Shown: positions 1 to 9,343, numbered from the stretch's first letter. The stretch is DNA of 64,000 bases from Stutzerimonas kunmingensis (GCF_021432085.1 NZ_CP090366.1:3038001-3102000), one strand, 5' to 3'. Made by a program: numbers and translations. The notes: generated by a model not told the origin, from the sequence alone.

Positions 1-1
1 G

Positions 2-520
2 CCCGGCCGCACCCTGCTGACGATCGCCCGCTCCGGCAGTAGCGAAATCCTGCTGCCTCTGGACGAAAAGAATCTGGCCCCGATCGAACTGGGCCAGGCC
101 GCCAGGATCATCGCCGATGCCTACCCGGATCGCGTGCTGCCGGCACGCGTCAGCTTCATCGCGCCGAGCGTCGATACCGCCCGTGGGACCATCGATGTCC
201 ATCTCGACCTGCTGGAGCCAGCCGACTTCCTGCGTCAGGGTATGACCGTCTCGGTGAACATCGAGACCGGCCGACGCGAGCAAGCCCTGGTATTGCCCAA
301 CGATGCGCTGCGCGCCCGCGACGGAACACGTGCGCAGGTATTGCGCGTCAATGACGGCGTGGTGGAGCGGGTCGGCGTGCGTCTGGGGATGCTCGGCACC
401 GCACTGAGCGAAGTCAGTGAAGGGCTGGCGGCAGGTGATTTGGTGTTGATCGGCGACGCCGAGGAAGGCCAGCGCGTACGCGTGCGTGAGCAAGCGATTC
501 CAACCGGCATTCAGGACTGA
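2..520 (+). CDS. HlyD/MacA-family periplasmic adaptor (3' part)
   Basis: This is the C-terminal 172 residues of a membrane-fusion (periplasmic adaptor) subunit; the frame is open from base 2 and the start lies outside the window. The visible part looks like the beta-barrel and membrane-proximal domains: a stretch with DARGTID-like wording (VDTARGTIDVHLDLLEP), then LRQGMTVSVNIETG, typical of HlyD/MacA proteins. Four bases separate it from the permease gene, followed by an ABC ATPase, so it probably links an inner-membrane exporter to an outer-membrane channel. No substrate can be read from the sequence. The family assignment is reasonably firm; calling it MacA itself would be a guess. Confidence 0.8.
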   Translation, partial: PGRTLLTIARSGSSEILLPLDEKNLAPIELGQAARIIADAYPDRVLPARVSFIAPSVDTARGTIDVHLDLLEPADFLRQGMTVSVNIETGRREQALVLPNDALRARDGTRAQVLRVNDGVVERVGVRLGMLGTALSEVSEGLAAGDLVLIGDAEEGQRVRVREQAIPTGIQD

Positions 521-524
521 CTGC

Positions 525-1737
<1,213 letters not shown>

Positions 1738-1745
<8 letters not shown>

Positions 1746-2496
1746 AACCCTGTCAGCCAGCCCGGCCAATGACGTCCTGCGCCTGGAACAGGTACGCAAG
1801 GCCTTCAACATAGGCACACCACTGGAAACCGAGGTGCTGCACGGTATCGACCTGCGCCTGAACCGCGGCGAGCTGGCCGCGCTGATCGGCCCGTCCGGCT
1901 CAGGTAAGAGCACTTTGCTTAACCTGATCGGCCTGCTCGATACGCCCAGCTCCGGCGAACTGTACGTGCTCGGCCAGGCGACACGCGACAGCGACGACGA
2001 AGCGCGCACGCACCTGCGCAACCAGGCAATCGGTTTCGTGTTCCAGTTTCACCACCTGATTTCGGCATTCAGCGTGCTGGAGAACGTGCTGATGCCGCTG
2101 ATGATTCGCCACGGCAAGCCGTCACACGCGGATATCGACCTGGCTCGCGGCCTGCTCGACGAAGTCGGACTGGCGCAGTTCGCCGACAAGAAGCCGACGC
2201 AGATCTCCGGCGGCCAGCAGCAACGAGTTGCCATCGCCCGGGCGCTGGTGACCCGCCCGCCTCTGTTGCTGGCCGACGAGCCGACCGGCAACCTCGATAC
2301 CCGCACCGCTCAAAGCGTGTTCGAGCTATTTCATCGCATCAATGCCCAGTTCGGCTGCGCAATACTGGTGGTGACCCATGATCCACGGCTTGCGGCCGAT
2401 TGCGGGCGGACCATACAGCTGGTCGATGGCCATATCGTCAGTGACGCTGCCAATCCGCCAGTCGCTGACCCGACAGCCGCGGCGCCCCTTCCATAG
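1738..2496 (+). CDS. ABC transporter ATP-binding protein (MacB/LolD-like)
   Basis: Cytoplasmic ATPase of 252 aa that would power the preceding permease. It shows Walker A GPSGSGKSTLLN, Q-loop FQFHHLISAFSVLENV, the ABC signature as ISGGQQQRVAIARAL (ISGGQ instead of the usual LSGGQ), Walker B LLLADEPTGNLD and an H-loop VVTHDPRLA. The 'EPTGNLD' wording and short length fit the LolD/MacB class. The ATG at 1738 (MSETLSASP) gives an 8-bp overlap with the permease and is preferred to the in-frame codon at 1702. The C-terminal tail is proline/alanine rich and probably not structured. Confidence 0.88.
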
Positions 2497-2622
2497 CGGG
2501 TCGCGGCGAATGTCCCGCCACCAGCTAATAACTATTAAGTCTAAGCATATAACCTAAATCAGGGCTAACATCACTCCACATGCATACCCCCACCGGTATT
2601 AATCTTGGAGAGGAGCGCGTCC
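2497..2622 (+). promoter_or_regulatory. AT-rich intergenic region before the sulfide operon
   Basis: These 126 bp separate the ABC exporter from the persulfide dioxygenase gene. They contain a marked AT-rich block (about 2526-2560) in high-GC surroundings, with a 12-bp palindrome TAATA-AC-TATTA at 2526-2537 and a possible -10 TATAAC at 2548-2553. I could not pair a good -35 with it. The strong ribosome binding site GGAGAGGAG sits just before the ATG at 2623. The block is a reasonable place for the operon promoter and perhaps a repressor site, but it does not match the palindrome found upstream of bigR. Confidence 0.3.
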
Positions 2623-3486
2623 ATGAATGCCCATATCGAACCCTTCTTCGATCCCGCGACTTTCACCTACAGCTACGTGGTCAGCGATCCGCAGACACGC
2701 CAATGCGCGGTGATCGATTCGGTGCTGGACTACGATCCGGCATCCGGCCGTACCTCCCATGCTACCGCCCAGCGTCTGGTCGACTATGTACGCGAGCAGG
2801 ACCTCAAGGTGCAGTGGCTGCTGGAAACCCACGTGCACGCCGACCATCTGAGCGCCGCGCCGTACCTCAGGCAGCAACTAGGTGGTCAGCTGGCGATCGG
2901 TGATCGCATCACCGTGGTGCAGGACACCTTCGGCAAGCTGTTCAACGCCGGTACCGGCTTTGCGACCGATGGCCGCCAGTTCGACCACCTGTTCCACGAT
3001 GGCGATACCTTCCAGGTCGGCAACATCCAGGCGCGCGCCATCCATACCCCGGGCCACACCCCGGCCTGCATGACCTATGTCATCGGTGATGCGGCGTTCG
3101 TCGGCGACACGCTGTTCATGCCCGATTACGGCACTGCCCGTTGCGATTTCCCGGGCGGCGACGCGCGCACGCTGTACCAGTCCATCCAGAAGCTGTTCGC
3201 CCTGCCGGGCGACACACGGGTATTCATGTGCCACGACTACAAGGCGCCCGGCCGTGAAGAGTTCCTCCATGAAACGACCATCGCCGCCGAACGCGAACAC
3301 AACGTGCACGTGCACGCCGGCATCAGCGAGGACCAGTTCGTCTCCATGCGCACGGCACGGGATGCCACGCTGGGCATGCCTACGCTGATCCTGCCCTCTG
3401 TGCAGATCAACATGCGCGGCGGCGAGCTGCCCGAGCCGGAAAGCAACGGCACGCGCTACCTGAAGATCCCCCTGGACGTGCTGTAG
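2623..3486 (+). CDS. ETHE1/Blh-type persulfide dioxygenase (MBL fold)
   Basis: Metallo-beta-lactamase-fold protein of 287 aa. It has the metal-binding motif THVHADH, a later GHTPACMTYVIGDAAFVGDTLFM segment and a final CHDY motif. This pattern belongs to the ETHE1/PDO family, which oxidises glutathione persulfide to sulfite with a mononuclear iron centre. The ATG at 2623 has a good ribosome binding site; the upstream in-frame ATG at 2605 does not. It heads a four-gene operon with a DUF442-SQR fusion, a SulP transporter and a rhodanese, the expected company for sulfide oxidation. Unlike the Agrobacterium/Xylella Blh protein it carries no DUF442 domain; that domain is on the next protein. Confidence 0.88.
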   Translation: MNAHIEPFFDPATFTYSYVVSDPQTRQCAVIDSVLDYDPASGRTSHATAQRLVDYVREQDLKVQWLLETHVHADHLSAAPYLRQQLGGQLAIGDRITVVQDTFGKLFNAGTGFATDGRQFDHLFHDGDTFQVGNIQARAIHTPGHTPACMTYVIGDAAFVGDTLFMPDYGTARCDFPGGDARTLYQSIQKLFALPGDTRVFMCHDYKAPGREEFLHETTIAAEREHNVHVHAGISEDQFVSMRTARDATLGMPTLILPSVQINMRGGELPEPESNGTRYLKIPLDVL

Positions 3487-3509
3487 CCCCAAGCGTGGAG
3501 GACGTCGAC

Positions 3510-5258
3510 ATGCAAACAATAAAACGACTGACCCCTTTCATCTCCGTCGCTGCCCAGTTGCAACCGGCGGACATGGCGCTGCTGGCCGGCAGCGGATTTC
3601 GCTGCGTCATCAACAACCGCCCGGACAACGAGGACGAAGGCCAGCCGTCCAGCGAGGCCATGCGCACCGCCGCCGAGGCGTCCGGCCTTGAGTACCATCA
3701 TCTACCGGTCGTATCCGGGCAGATCACTGATGCCGACGTCGCGGCCTTCCGAGCGCTACTGGCGCGGATCAAGGGGCCAGCACTGGCGTTCTGTCGCACC
3801 GGGACACGCTCGGCCTCGCTCTGGGCACTGGCCGAGGCCCATCACCTCGACCCGCAGGTGTTGCTGCAGACAGCCCAGCAAGCCAGTTACGACCTCAGCG
3901 GCCTGCTGCCACGCATGCAGGGTTACTGGCAGTCGACAACCGATCTGCCGCTGCCGGGCGCTTCGAAATTCGCCGTCACGCCGCGCTACGACGTCCTGGT
4001 GATTGGCGGCGGCGCGGCCGGCGGCGCCGTGACAGCCAGTTTGCTCAAGCGCGACCCCGAACTGCGCGTCGCAATCATCGAACCCCGTGAACAGCACTAC
4101 TATCAGCCCGGCTGGACGCTGGTAGGCGCCGGCGTGTTCGACCGCGCCGCCACCGAGCGCGCGATGAGTCGCTGCATTCCGTCCAAGGCGCAATGGATCC
4201 GCGCGGCTGCCGAAGCCTTCGAGCCGGAGCACCAGCAAGTGGTGCTCGAAGACGGCAGTCGCATCGGCTATCGGGCGCTGGTGGTCTGCCCGGGCCTGAG
4301 CCTCGACTGGGACGCCATCGAAGGCGCCCGCGACAGCCTCGGCAAGTTCGGCGTGACCTCGAATTACGCCTTCGAACTGGCGCCCTACACCTGGCAACTG
4401 GTGCAGAACCTGCGCGGCGGCAAGGCGCTATTCACCCAGCCACCCATGCCGATCAAGTGCGCCGGAGCACCGCAGAAGGCGATGTACCTGTCCTGCGATC
4501 ACTGGCGCCAGCAAGGCGTGCTGAAGGATATCGAGGTCGACTTCTGTTCGGCTGGCGCGGTGCTGTTCGGCGTCGCAGACTTCGTGCCCGCGCTGATGCA
4601 GTACGTCGAGCGCTACGGCGCGCGGCTGAACTTCAACCACAATCTGGTGGCTGTCGACGGACCGGCGCGCAAGGCCTGGTTCAAGGTGACCGACAGCGCC
4701 GGGCAAAGTACCACGGTGGAGCGTGAGTTCGATCTGCTGCACATGGTGCCACCGCAGCACGCACCGGACTTCATTCGCCACAGCGCCCTGGCCAACGCCG
4801 ACGGCTGGTTCGAGGCCGAGCACGAGACGCTGCGACATCCGCGCTTCGGCAACGTTTTCAGCCTCGGCGATGTGTGTTCCGCGCCCAACGCCAAGACCGC
4901 CGCAGCGGTGCGCAAACAAGCACCGGTGGTCGCCGAAAACGTGCTGAGTGTGCTCAAGGGCAGCGGCCCGCGGGCGATCTACGATGGTTACGGCTCCTGC
5001 CCGCTGACCGTCGAGCACGGCAAGGTGATCCTCGCCGAGTTCGGCTATGGCGGAAAGCTGCTGCCGACGTTCCCGCTCGACCCGAAAGTGCCGCGCCGCC
5101 TGGCCTGGAAGCTGAAGACCCAATGGATGCCGTCGATCTACTTCGAGATGATGCTCAAGGGCCATGAATGGCTGGCCGAGCCGAAGCATCTGGACTTCGA
5201 ACCGCGCCCGGCCGAGGCACCCGACGCTTGCGACTTCACCCAGGAGAAGAAGGGATGA
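3510..5258 (+). CDS. sqr: DUF442 phosphatase-like domain fused to sulfide:quinone oxidoreductase
   Basis: Two-domain protein of 582 aa. Residues about 1-140 form a DUF442/TIGR01244 domain with a tyrosine-phosphatase or rhodanese-like loop CRTGTRS (Cys95, Arg100). From about residue 160 an FAD oxidoreductase begins (VIGGGAAGG at 164-172). It carries the two cysteines expected in type II SQR: Cys317 in IKCAGAPQK and Cys456 in GDVCSAPNAKTAAAV. The known reaction oxidises sulfide, passes electrons to quinone and hands the sulfane sulfur to an acceptor. The DUF442 domain could act in sulfur transfer, but that is inference. The ATG at 3510 follows a GTGGAGG site; the stop overlaps the next start in ATGA. 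Confidence 0.9.
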   Translation: MQTIKRLTPFISVAAQLQPADMALLAGSGFRCVINNRPDNEDEGQPSSEAMRTAAEASGLEYHHLPVVSGQITDADVAAFRALLARIKGPALAFCRTGTRSASLWALAEAHHLDPQVLLQTAQQASYDLSGLLPRMQGYWQSTTDLPLPGASKFAVTPRYDVLVIGGGAAGGAVTASLLKRDPELRVAIIEPREQHYYQPGWTLVGAGVFDRAATERAMSRCIPSKAQWIRAAAEAFEPEHQQVVLEDGSRIGYRALVVCPGLSLDWDAIEGARDSLGKFGVTSNYAFELAPYTWQLVQNLRGGKALFTQPPMPIKCAGAPQKAMYLSCDHWRQQGVLKDIEVDFCSAGAVLFGVADFVPALMQYVERYGARLNFNHNLVAVDGPARKAWFKVTDSAGQSTTVEREFDLLHMVPPQHAPDFIRHSALANADGWFEAEHETLRHPRFGNVFSLGDVCSAPNAKTAAAVRKQAPVVAENVLSVLKGSGPRAIYDGYGSCPLTVEHGKVILAEFGYGGKLLPTFPLDPKVPRRLAWKLKTQWMPSIYFEMMLKGHEWLAEPKHLDFEPRPAEAPDACDFTQEKKG

Positions 5259-7033
5259 AGCAGCGCTTGGCCCGCTACATGCCCATATTGGAGTGGGTCA
5301 GGCACTATGATCGCGCGGCCGCGGCCAAGGACAGCCTGGCCGCGCTGATCGTAACGCTGATGCTGATCCCGCAGAGCCTCGCCTACGCCATGCTCGCCGG
5401 CCTGCCGCCAGTGACCGGCCTGTACGCCAGTATGCTGCCGCTGATCGCCTATACCCTGTTCGGCACCAGTCGCACCCTGGCAGTCGGCCCGGTGGCAGTG
5501 GTATCGCTGATGACTGCGGCCGCCTTGGGACCGTTGTTCGCCCCGGGTAGCGCGGAATATGCGGGCGCGGCCATGCTGCTGGCGCTGCTCTCCGGCGCGG
5601 TGCTGCTGCTCATGGCCATGCTGCGCCTGGGCTTTCTGGCGAATTTCCTCAGCCATCCGGTGATTTCCGGCTTCATCAGCGCTTCGGGCATCCTCATCGC
5701 TCTCGGCCAGCTCAAGCACATCCTCGGCATCTCAACCGGAGGTGAAAACGCCGTGGAGCTGGTTTGGGGCCTGCTCGGAGCATTGTCGCAAATGCATCTG
5801 CCGACATTCATCGTCGGCACGACGAGCCTGCTATTTCTCTACCTGGTGCGCAGCCGCCTCTCCACTTGGCTGCAGCGTTTGGGTATGAGTCCGCATATCG
5901 CCGGCACGCTGAGCAAGATCGGGCCGGTCGCTGCCTTGCTGCTGGCGATAGCGGCGGTCAGCGTCTTTCAGCTCGCCGATGCCGGCGTGCGGGTAGTCGG
6001 TGCGGTGCCTGGCGGCCTACCCAGCATGAGGCTGCCGACGCTGGATATGACGCTAGCACTGCAACTGCTGCCTGCGGCGGTGCTGATCAGCCTGGTCGGC
6101 TTCGTCGAGTCGGTTTCCGTGGCGCAGACCCTGGCGGCCAAGCGCCGCGAACGCATCGAGCCTAACCAGGAACTGGTCGCGCTTGGCGGCGCCAATGTCG
6201 CCGCGGCCGTCAGTGGTGGCTTTCCGGTAACCGGCGGCTTCGCCCGCTCGGTGGTCAACTTCGATGCTGGCGCACAGACGCCGCTGGCTGGTGCGCTGAC
6301 CGCAGTGGGCATCGGCCTCACCGTGCTGCTGTTCACGCCACTGGTCCGCAATCTGCCACACGCGGTACTGGCCGCGACGATCATTGTCGCTGTGCTCAGC
6401 CTGGTGGACCTCTCCGCCCTGCGCCGCACCTGGCGCTACTCCCGACAGGACGCAGCGGCCATGGCTGCCACCATGCTCGGTGTGCTGCTGATCGGCGTGG
6501 AGAGCGGCATCCTGCTCGGTGTCGGCCTATCGCTGTTGCTGTTTCTCTGGCGCACCAGCCAGCCGCATATTGCCGTGGTCGGCCAGCTGCCGGGTAGCGA
6601 GCATTTCCGCAACATCGAGCGCTTCGCCGTAATACAGAGCCCGAGGGTGCTCTCGGTGCGCGTCGACGAGAGCCTGTATTTCCCCAATGCGCGCTTCCTC
6701 GAAGACCGCGTCGCCGAGCTGATCGGGCGCTATCCGCAGGCCGAGCACCTGGTGCTGATGTGCCCAGGCGTGAACCTGATCGACGCCAGCGCCCTGGAGA
6801 GTCTTGAGGCCATCACGGCCCGCCTGCACACCGCAGGCATCCAGCTCCATCTTTCCGAGGTCAAGGGGCCGGTCATGGACCGATTACGGAACACTGATTT
6901 CCTCGCTCATTTGGGCGGTCAGATTTTCATCAGCCAGTACGAAGCGCTGCTCGCACTGGACCCGGACACCACCCACCATGCCCGTGAACGGCAGCGTGAA
7001 TGTTTTGGCAACATCAAGGAGAACGCAGGATGA
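5255..7033 (+). CDS. SulP-family anion permease with STAS domain
   Basis: Polytopic inner-membrane transporter of 592 aa. It has the SulP signature region near the N-terminus (LMLIPQSLAYAMLAGLPPVTGLYAS), about 10-12 hydrophobic segments and a C-terminal cytoplasmic STAS domain from about residue 455 (VNLIDASALESLEAI). The start ATG at 5255 overlaps the SQR stop, and its own stop overlaps the rhodanese start, so translation is probably coupled. SulP proteins move sulfate, bicarbonate or other anions. In this operon an attractive guess is export of sulfite or sulfate made from persulfide, or uptake of a sulfur oxyanion; the direction cannot be read from the sequence. Confidence 0.88.
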   Translation: MKQRLARYMPILEWVRHYDRAAAAKDSLAALIVTLMLIPQSLAYAMLAGLPPVTGLYASMLPLIAYTLFGTSRTLAVGPVAVVSLMTAAALGPLFAPGSAEYAGAAMLLALLSGAVLLLMAMLRLGFLANFLSHPVISGFISASGILIALGQLKHILGISTGGENAVELVWGLLGALSQMHLPTFIVGTTSLLFLYLVRSRLSTWLQRLGMSPHIAGTLSKIGPVAALLLAIAAVSVFQLADAGVRVVGAVPGGLPSMRLPTLDMTLALQLLPAAVLISLVGFVESVSVAQTLAAKRRERIEPNQELVALGGANVAAAVSGGFPVTGGFARSVVNFDAGAQTPLAGALTAVGIGLTVLLFTPLVRNLPHAVLAATIIVAVLSLVDLSALRRTWRYSRQDAAAMAATMLGVLLIGVESGILLGVGLSLLLFLWRTSQPHIAVVGQLPGSEHFRNIERFAVIQSPRVLSVRVDESLYFPNARFLEDRVAELIGRYPQAEHLVLMCPGVNLIDASALESLEAITARLHTAGIQLHLSEVKGPVMDRLRNTDFLAHLGGQIFISQYEALLALDPDTTHHARERQRECFGNIKENAG

Positions 7034-7410
7034 AGAACGCACATGACCTCGTCGAACTGGCCCGGGCCCACGTACAGGAAGTCGCAGTCGCGGATGCCGA
7101 CGCCGCGATCCAGGCAGCGGACGTGCTGATCGACGTGCGCGAGGCGGATGAGTTTCGTGAAGGCCATATCGCCGGCGCCCTCAACATTCCGCGGGGGCTG
7201 CTGGAGTTCAAGCTCAGCGGCACACCGGAACTCGCCGCGCGCGACATGAGCATCGTGCTCTATTGCAAGACCAGCGGTCGCGCCGCACTGTCCGCAGCAG
7301 CGCTGCAGGACATGGGCTACCTGCATGTCCAGTCGATCGCCGGCGGGTTCGACGCCTGGGTCGGCGCGAACAAGCCCGTTGTGAAGCCGAGCCTGCCCAG
7401 TTTCGAATAG
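7030..7410 (+). CDS. single-domain rhodanese
   Basis: Cytoplasmic rhodanese of 126 aa with the DVREADEFREGHIAGA motif near residue 35 and catalytic Cys79 in the loop YCKTSGRAA. It is probably a sulfurtransferase that takes sulfane sulfur from the SQR or persulfide pool. It overlaps the SulP stop by 4 bp and is the last gene of the plus-strand sulfide operon. In E. coli YgaP a rhodanese domain and a DUF2892 membrane domain form one polypeptide; here the corresponding halves are separate genes facing each other across a terminator (see the DUF2892 gene at 7484-7684). Confidence 0.9.
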   Translation: MKNAHDLVELARAHVQEVAVADADAAIQAADVLIDVREADEFREGHIAGALNIPRGLLEFKLSGTPELAARDMSIVLYCKTSGRAALSAAALQDMGYLHVQSIAGGFDAWVGANKPVVKPSLPSFE

Positions 7411-7430
7411 CCGGACCGCAGCGCGCAGAC

Positions 7431-7462
7431 AAAAAAAGGCCGACACCGATGTCGGCCTTTTT
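7431..7462. terminator. bidirectional rho-independent terminator
   Basis: An 8-bp perfect stem (GGCCGACA at 7438-7445, TGTCGGCC at 7450-7457) with a CCGA loop is flanked by seven A on the left and five T on the right. It lies between the convergent ends of the rhodanese and DUF2892 genes and can stop transcription from both. Confidence 0.92.
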
Positions 7463-7483
7463 GCTGTGGAGCCTCGCAGACTC

Positions 7484-7684
7484 TCAGGACTTGGAATCGC
7501 ACGCCTTGCAAGTCTTGATACCAAGCAGCGTATACGCTGGGCAGAAACGGAAGATGCCAGTCGCCAGCGGCAACAGACCGATCCAGCCCCAGGCACCGAT
7601 CACGCCGCCCAGGCTCAGACCGATAAGCACCAAGCCGACAACGATGCGCAGTGCCCGATCAATGGTTCCAACGTTGACTTTCAT
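7484..7684 (-). CDS. DUF2892 (YgaP-like) inner-membrane protein
   Basis: Small membrane protein of 66 aa that starts MKVNVGTIDRALR, has one or two hydrophobic segments (VVGLVLIGLSLGGVIGAWGW and following), and ends with the CxxC-like TCKAC motif after FCPAYTLLGI. This is the DUF2892 family, known as the membrane half of E. coli YgaP. A longer in-frame ORF upstream runs through the neighbouring YeeE gene and is not real. It is the last gene of the bigR operon, so it is likely to work in sulfur transfer at the membrane. Confidence 0.85.
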   Translation of the reverse strand: MKVNVGTIDRALRIVVGLVLIGLSLGGVIGAWGWIGLLPLATGIFRFCPAYTLLGIKTCKACDSKS

Positions 7685-7697
7685 AAAGACCTCCCGG

Positions 7698-8117
7698 TCA
7701 GCAAGCGCGCCGGCGTTCCAGCGCGGAGAACAACAGCATTCCGCCAAGCATGGCGAGAACGAAAAGCACGACCTGCCAGTGCCCGCCGAGCAGCATGGCG
7801 ATGGCCGGGCCCGGACAGATGCCAGCGATTCCCCAGCCCACACCGAACAGCAGACTGCCACCGATCAGCCTGCCATCCAGCTCGCGCTTGGTTGGCAGCT
7901 GCATCGGCGCATCGAGCAAAGAGCGCTCGTGTTTCCTCGCCCAGGTGAAAGGCACCAGCGCCGTAGCGATGGCACCGACCATCACCAGCGCCAACGAGGG
8001 ATCCCAGGCGCCCGCCAGATCAAGGAAACCGATGACCTTGGCCGGGTTGGCCATTCCGGAAAGCAGCAGCCCCAGCCCGAATAGCAGACCAGCAGCAAAC
8101 GAAGTCAACTTGCGCAT
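7698..8117 (-). CDS. YeeE/YedE-family sulfur transporter, second half
   Basis: Membrane protein of 139 aa with four hydrophobic stretches and the conserved FGVGWGIAGICPGPAI motif of the YeeE/YedE family, whose cysteine takes part in thiosulfate/sulfane sulfur passage. The start at 8117 (MRKLTSFAAG) lies 2 bp after the stop of the sister gene; the longer in-frame extension reads antisense-like residues and was discarded. With the next gene it forms a two-subunit YeeE/YedE (PmpA/PmpB-type) channel, which in other bacteria accompanies BigR. Confidence 0.85.
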   Translation of the reverse strand: MRKLTSFAAGLLFGLGLLLSGMANPAKVIGFLDLAGAWDPSLALVMVGAIATALVPFTWARKHERSLLDAPMQLPTKRELDGRLIGGSLLFGVGWGIAGICPGPAIAMLLGGHWQVVLFVLAMLGGMLLFSALERRRAC

Positions 8118-8119
8118 GC

Positions 8120-8554
8120 TCAGCCCCCCGACAGATGACGTAGTACATAGACCGTGGCGAAGCCGGCGACCATGAATGCCACGGTCGCCACGATGGAGCG
8201 CGGTGACAGTCGCGAGATCCCGCAGACTCCATGCCCACTGGTGCAACCGGAGCCGTAGCGAGTACCGACGCCGACCAACATCCCGGCCACCAGCAAACCG
8301 ATCCAGCCGGACTGAAACTCCATCGCTGGCAGGGTGCCAAACAGCATCCAAAGGAGCGGCGCGAGCAGGATGCCGAGCAGAAACAACAGTTTTTCGCTTC
8401 GCCCCTCGCCCCCAGTTTCCAGCAGGCTGGCAAGCAGCCCGCTGATCCCGGCGATTCGGCCATTGAGCAGGACGAACAAGCTGGCCGCGGCACCAATGAG
8501 GACACCACCAGCCAACGCCGCCCAAGGTGTGAAATTGATCCAATCGATGGTCAT
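8120..8554 (-). CDS. YeeE/YedE-family sulfur transporter, first half
   Basis: Membrane protein of 144 aa with four to five hydrophobic segments and the family motif [12 protein letters not shown], whose cysteines line the sulfur pathway in YeeE. Its ATG overlaps the bigR stop (ATGA), so it is translationally coupled to the repressor. Half-length YeeE proteins usually come as a pair, as here. The likely role is moving thiosulfate or persulfide-type sulfur across the inner membrane; direction and exact substrate are not shown by the sequence. Confidence 0.87.
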   Translation of the reverse strand: MTIDWINFTPWAALAGGVLIGAAASLFVLLNGRIAGISGLLASLLETGGEGRSEKLLFLLGILLAPLLWMLFGTLPAMEFQSGWIGLLVAGMLVGVGTRYGSGCTSGHGVCGISRLSPRSIVATVAFMVAGFATVYVLRHLSGG

Positions 8555-8868
8555 TGCTTGCCCCCTTCGCAGAACAGCTGATAAAGCGTCGTGATCACCG
8601 CCAATGCTTCAGCGCTGCTGATCCGGTAGTAGACCTGCTTACCTTCGCGGCGCGTTGCAACAAGCCCCTCCCGGCGCAATACGGCGAGCTGCTGCGACAG
8701 CGTCGGCTGCTGAATGCCCAGCAGCTGTTCCAGCTCGGAGACGTTGCGCTCGCCCAGCGACAACTGGCAAAGCACCAACAGGCGGTCAGGGTTGGCCAAA
8801 GCCTTCAGCAAAGCCCCCGCGGACGCCGCATTGGCGCGCAGTTGCTCGATATCCAGATCGGCAGTCAT
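8551..8868 (-). CDS. bigR: BigR/SqrR-type persulfide-sensing ArsR repressor
   Basis: Winged-helix ArsR-family regulator of 105 aa. The recognition helix is in QQPTLSQQLAVLRREGLV. Two cysteines, Cys34 (LVLCQLS) and Cys100 (QLFCEGG), are 66 residues apart, the same spacing as the redox pair of SqrR (41/107) and BigR. In those proteins a tetrasulfide or disulfide bridge between them releases DNA. It is the first gene of an operon with YeeE/YedE and DUF2892 genes. A perfect palindrome at 8898-8921, 29 bp upstream of the start, is the likely autoregulatory operator. That it also controls the plus-strand sulfide operon is inference from gene context. Confidence 0.88.
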   Translation of the reverse strand: MTADLDIEQLRANAASAGALLKALANPDRLLVLCQLSLGERNVSELEQLLGIQQPTLSQQLAVLRREGLVATRREGKQVYYRISSAEALAVITTLYQLFCEGGKQ

Positions 8869-8897
8869 AGGTCAGCGATCAAACATTTAAGATGATG

Positions 8898-8921
8898 ACA
8901 ATATATTTTTTTATATATTGT
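8898..8921. promoter_or_regulatory. candidate BigR operator (perfect palindrome)
   Basis: ACAATATAT at 8898-8906 and ATATATTGT at 8913-8921 are exact inverse complements separated by six T. The site is AT-only in its core within a GC-rich genome and sits just upstream of bigR. AT-rich palindromes are the known type of BigR/SqrR binding site. The assignment is by position and symmetry; no binding data are available here. Confidence 0.7.
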
Positions 8922-9052
8922 TTGGCAAGCCCTGACCGAAAGAAGTTGGCCGCCAGCGGCGGCGTCGCTAGCATGCCCCTACCCGTATATGAGCCGCGAC
9001 CCTAAATCGGAATCTTCGCAGGCTCTCCATCCAGTCATGTCGAGGTAGCCGC

Positions 9053-9343
9053 ATGAATGACCAGACCCTCCCCGTGGAATCCGCAGAGATGCAGGCCCAG
9101 CAGCAGGCCATGCTGAAACGTTTAGCGAGAGTCGAGGGGCAGGTGCGCGGCATCCAGGCAATGATCAAGCGAGGCGAAGATTGCGAAGCCATCGCTCAGC
9201 AGTTTTCCGCTGCTCGTAGCGCGCTGGACAAAGCCTACCGACTGATGCTGACCTGCCTGATCGAAGAGGCGCTGCACGACCAGACGCAAGATACAGGCGA
9301 GACCCTGGAACGGGTGCGCAGCATCTTCACCAAATACACCTGA
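9053..9343 (+). CDS. CsoR/FrmR/CstR-family (DUF156) transcriptional repressor, atypical cysteines
   Basis: All-helical regulator of 96 aa with the family core RLARVEGQVRGIQAMI and the ISAxxxAL-like helix (QQFSAARSALDKAYRLML). The first conserved cysteine is present (Cys44). Aligned by eye to copper CsoR, the later His is Leu69 and the later Cys is Ala73; a new cysteine, Cys68, lies just before the His position. It therefore has neither the C-H-C copper site, nor the C/H pair of FrmR, nor the 29-residue cysteine spacing of CstR. It stands alone, divergent from bigR. The ligand may be a reactive sulfur, aldehyde or metal species; this is unknown. Confidence 0.8.
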   Translation: MNDQTLPVESAEMQAQQQAMLKRLARVEGQVRGIQAMIKRGEDCEAIAQQFSAARSALDKAYRLMLTCLIEEALHDQTQDTGETLERVRSIFTKYT

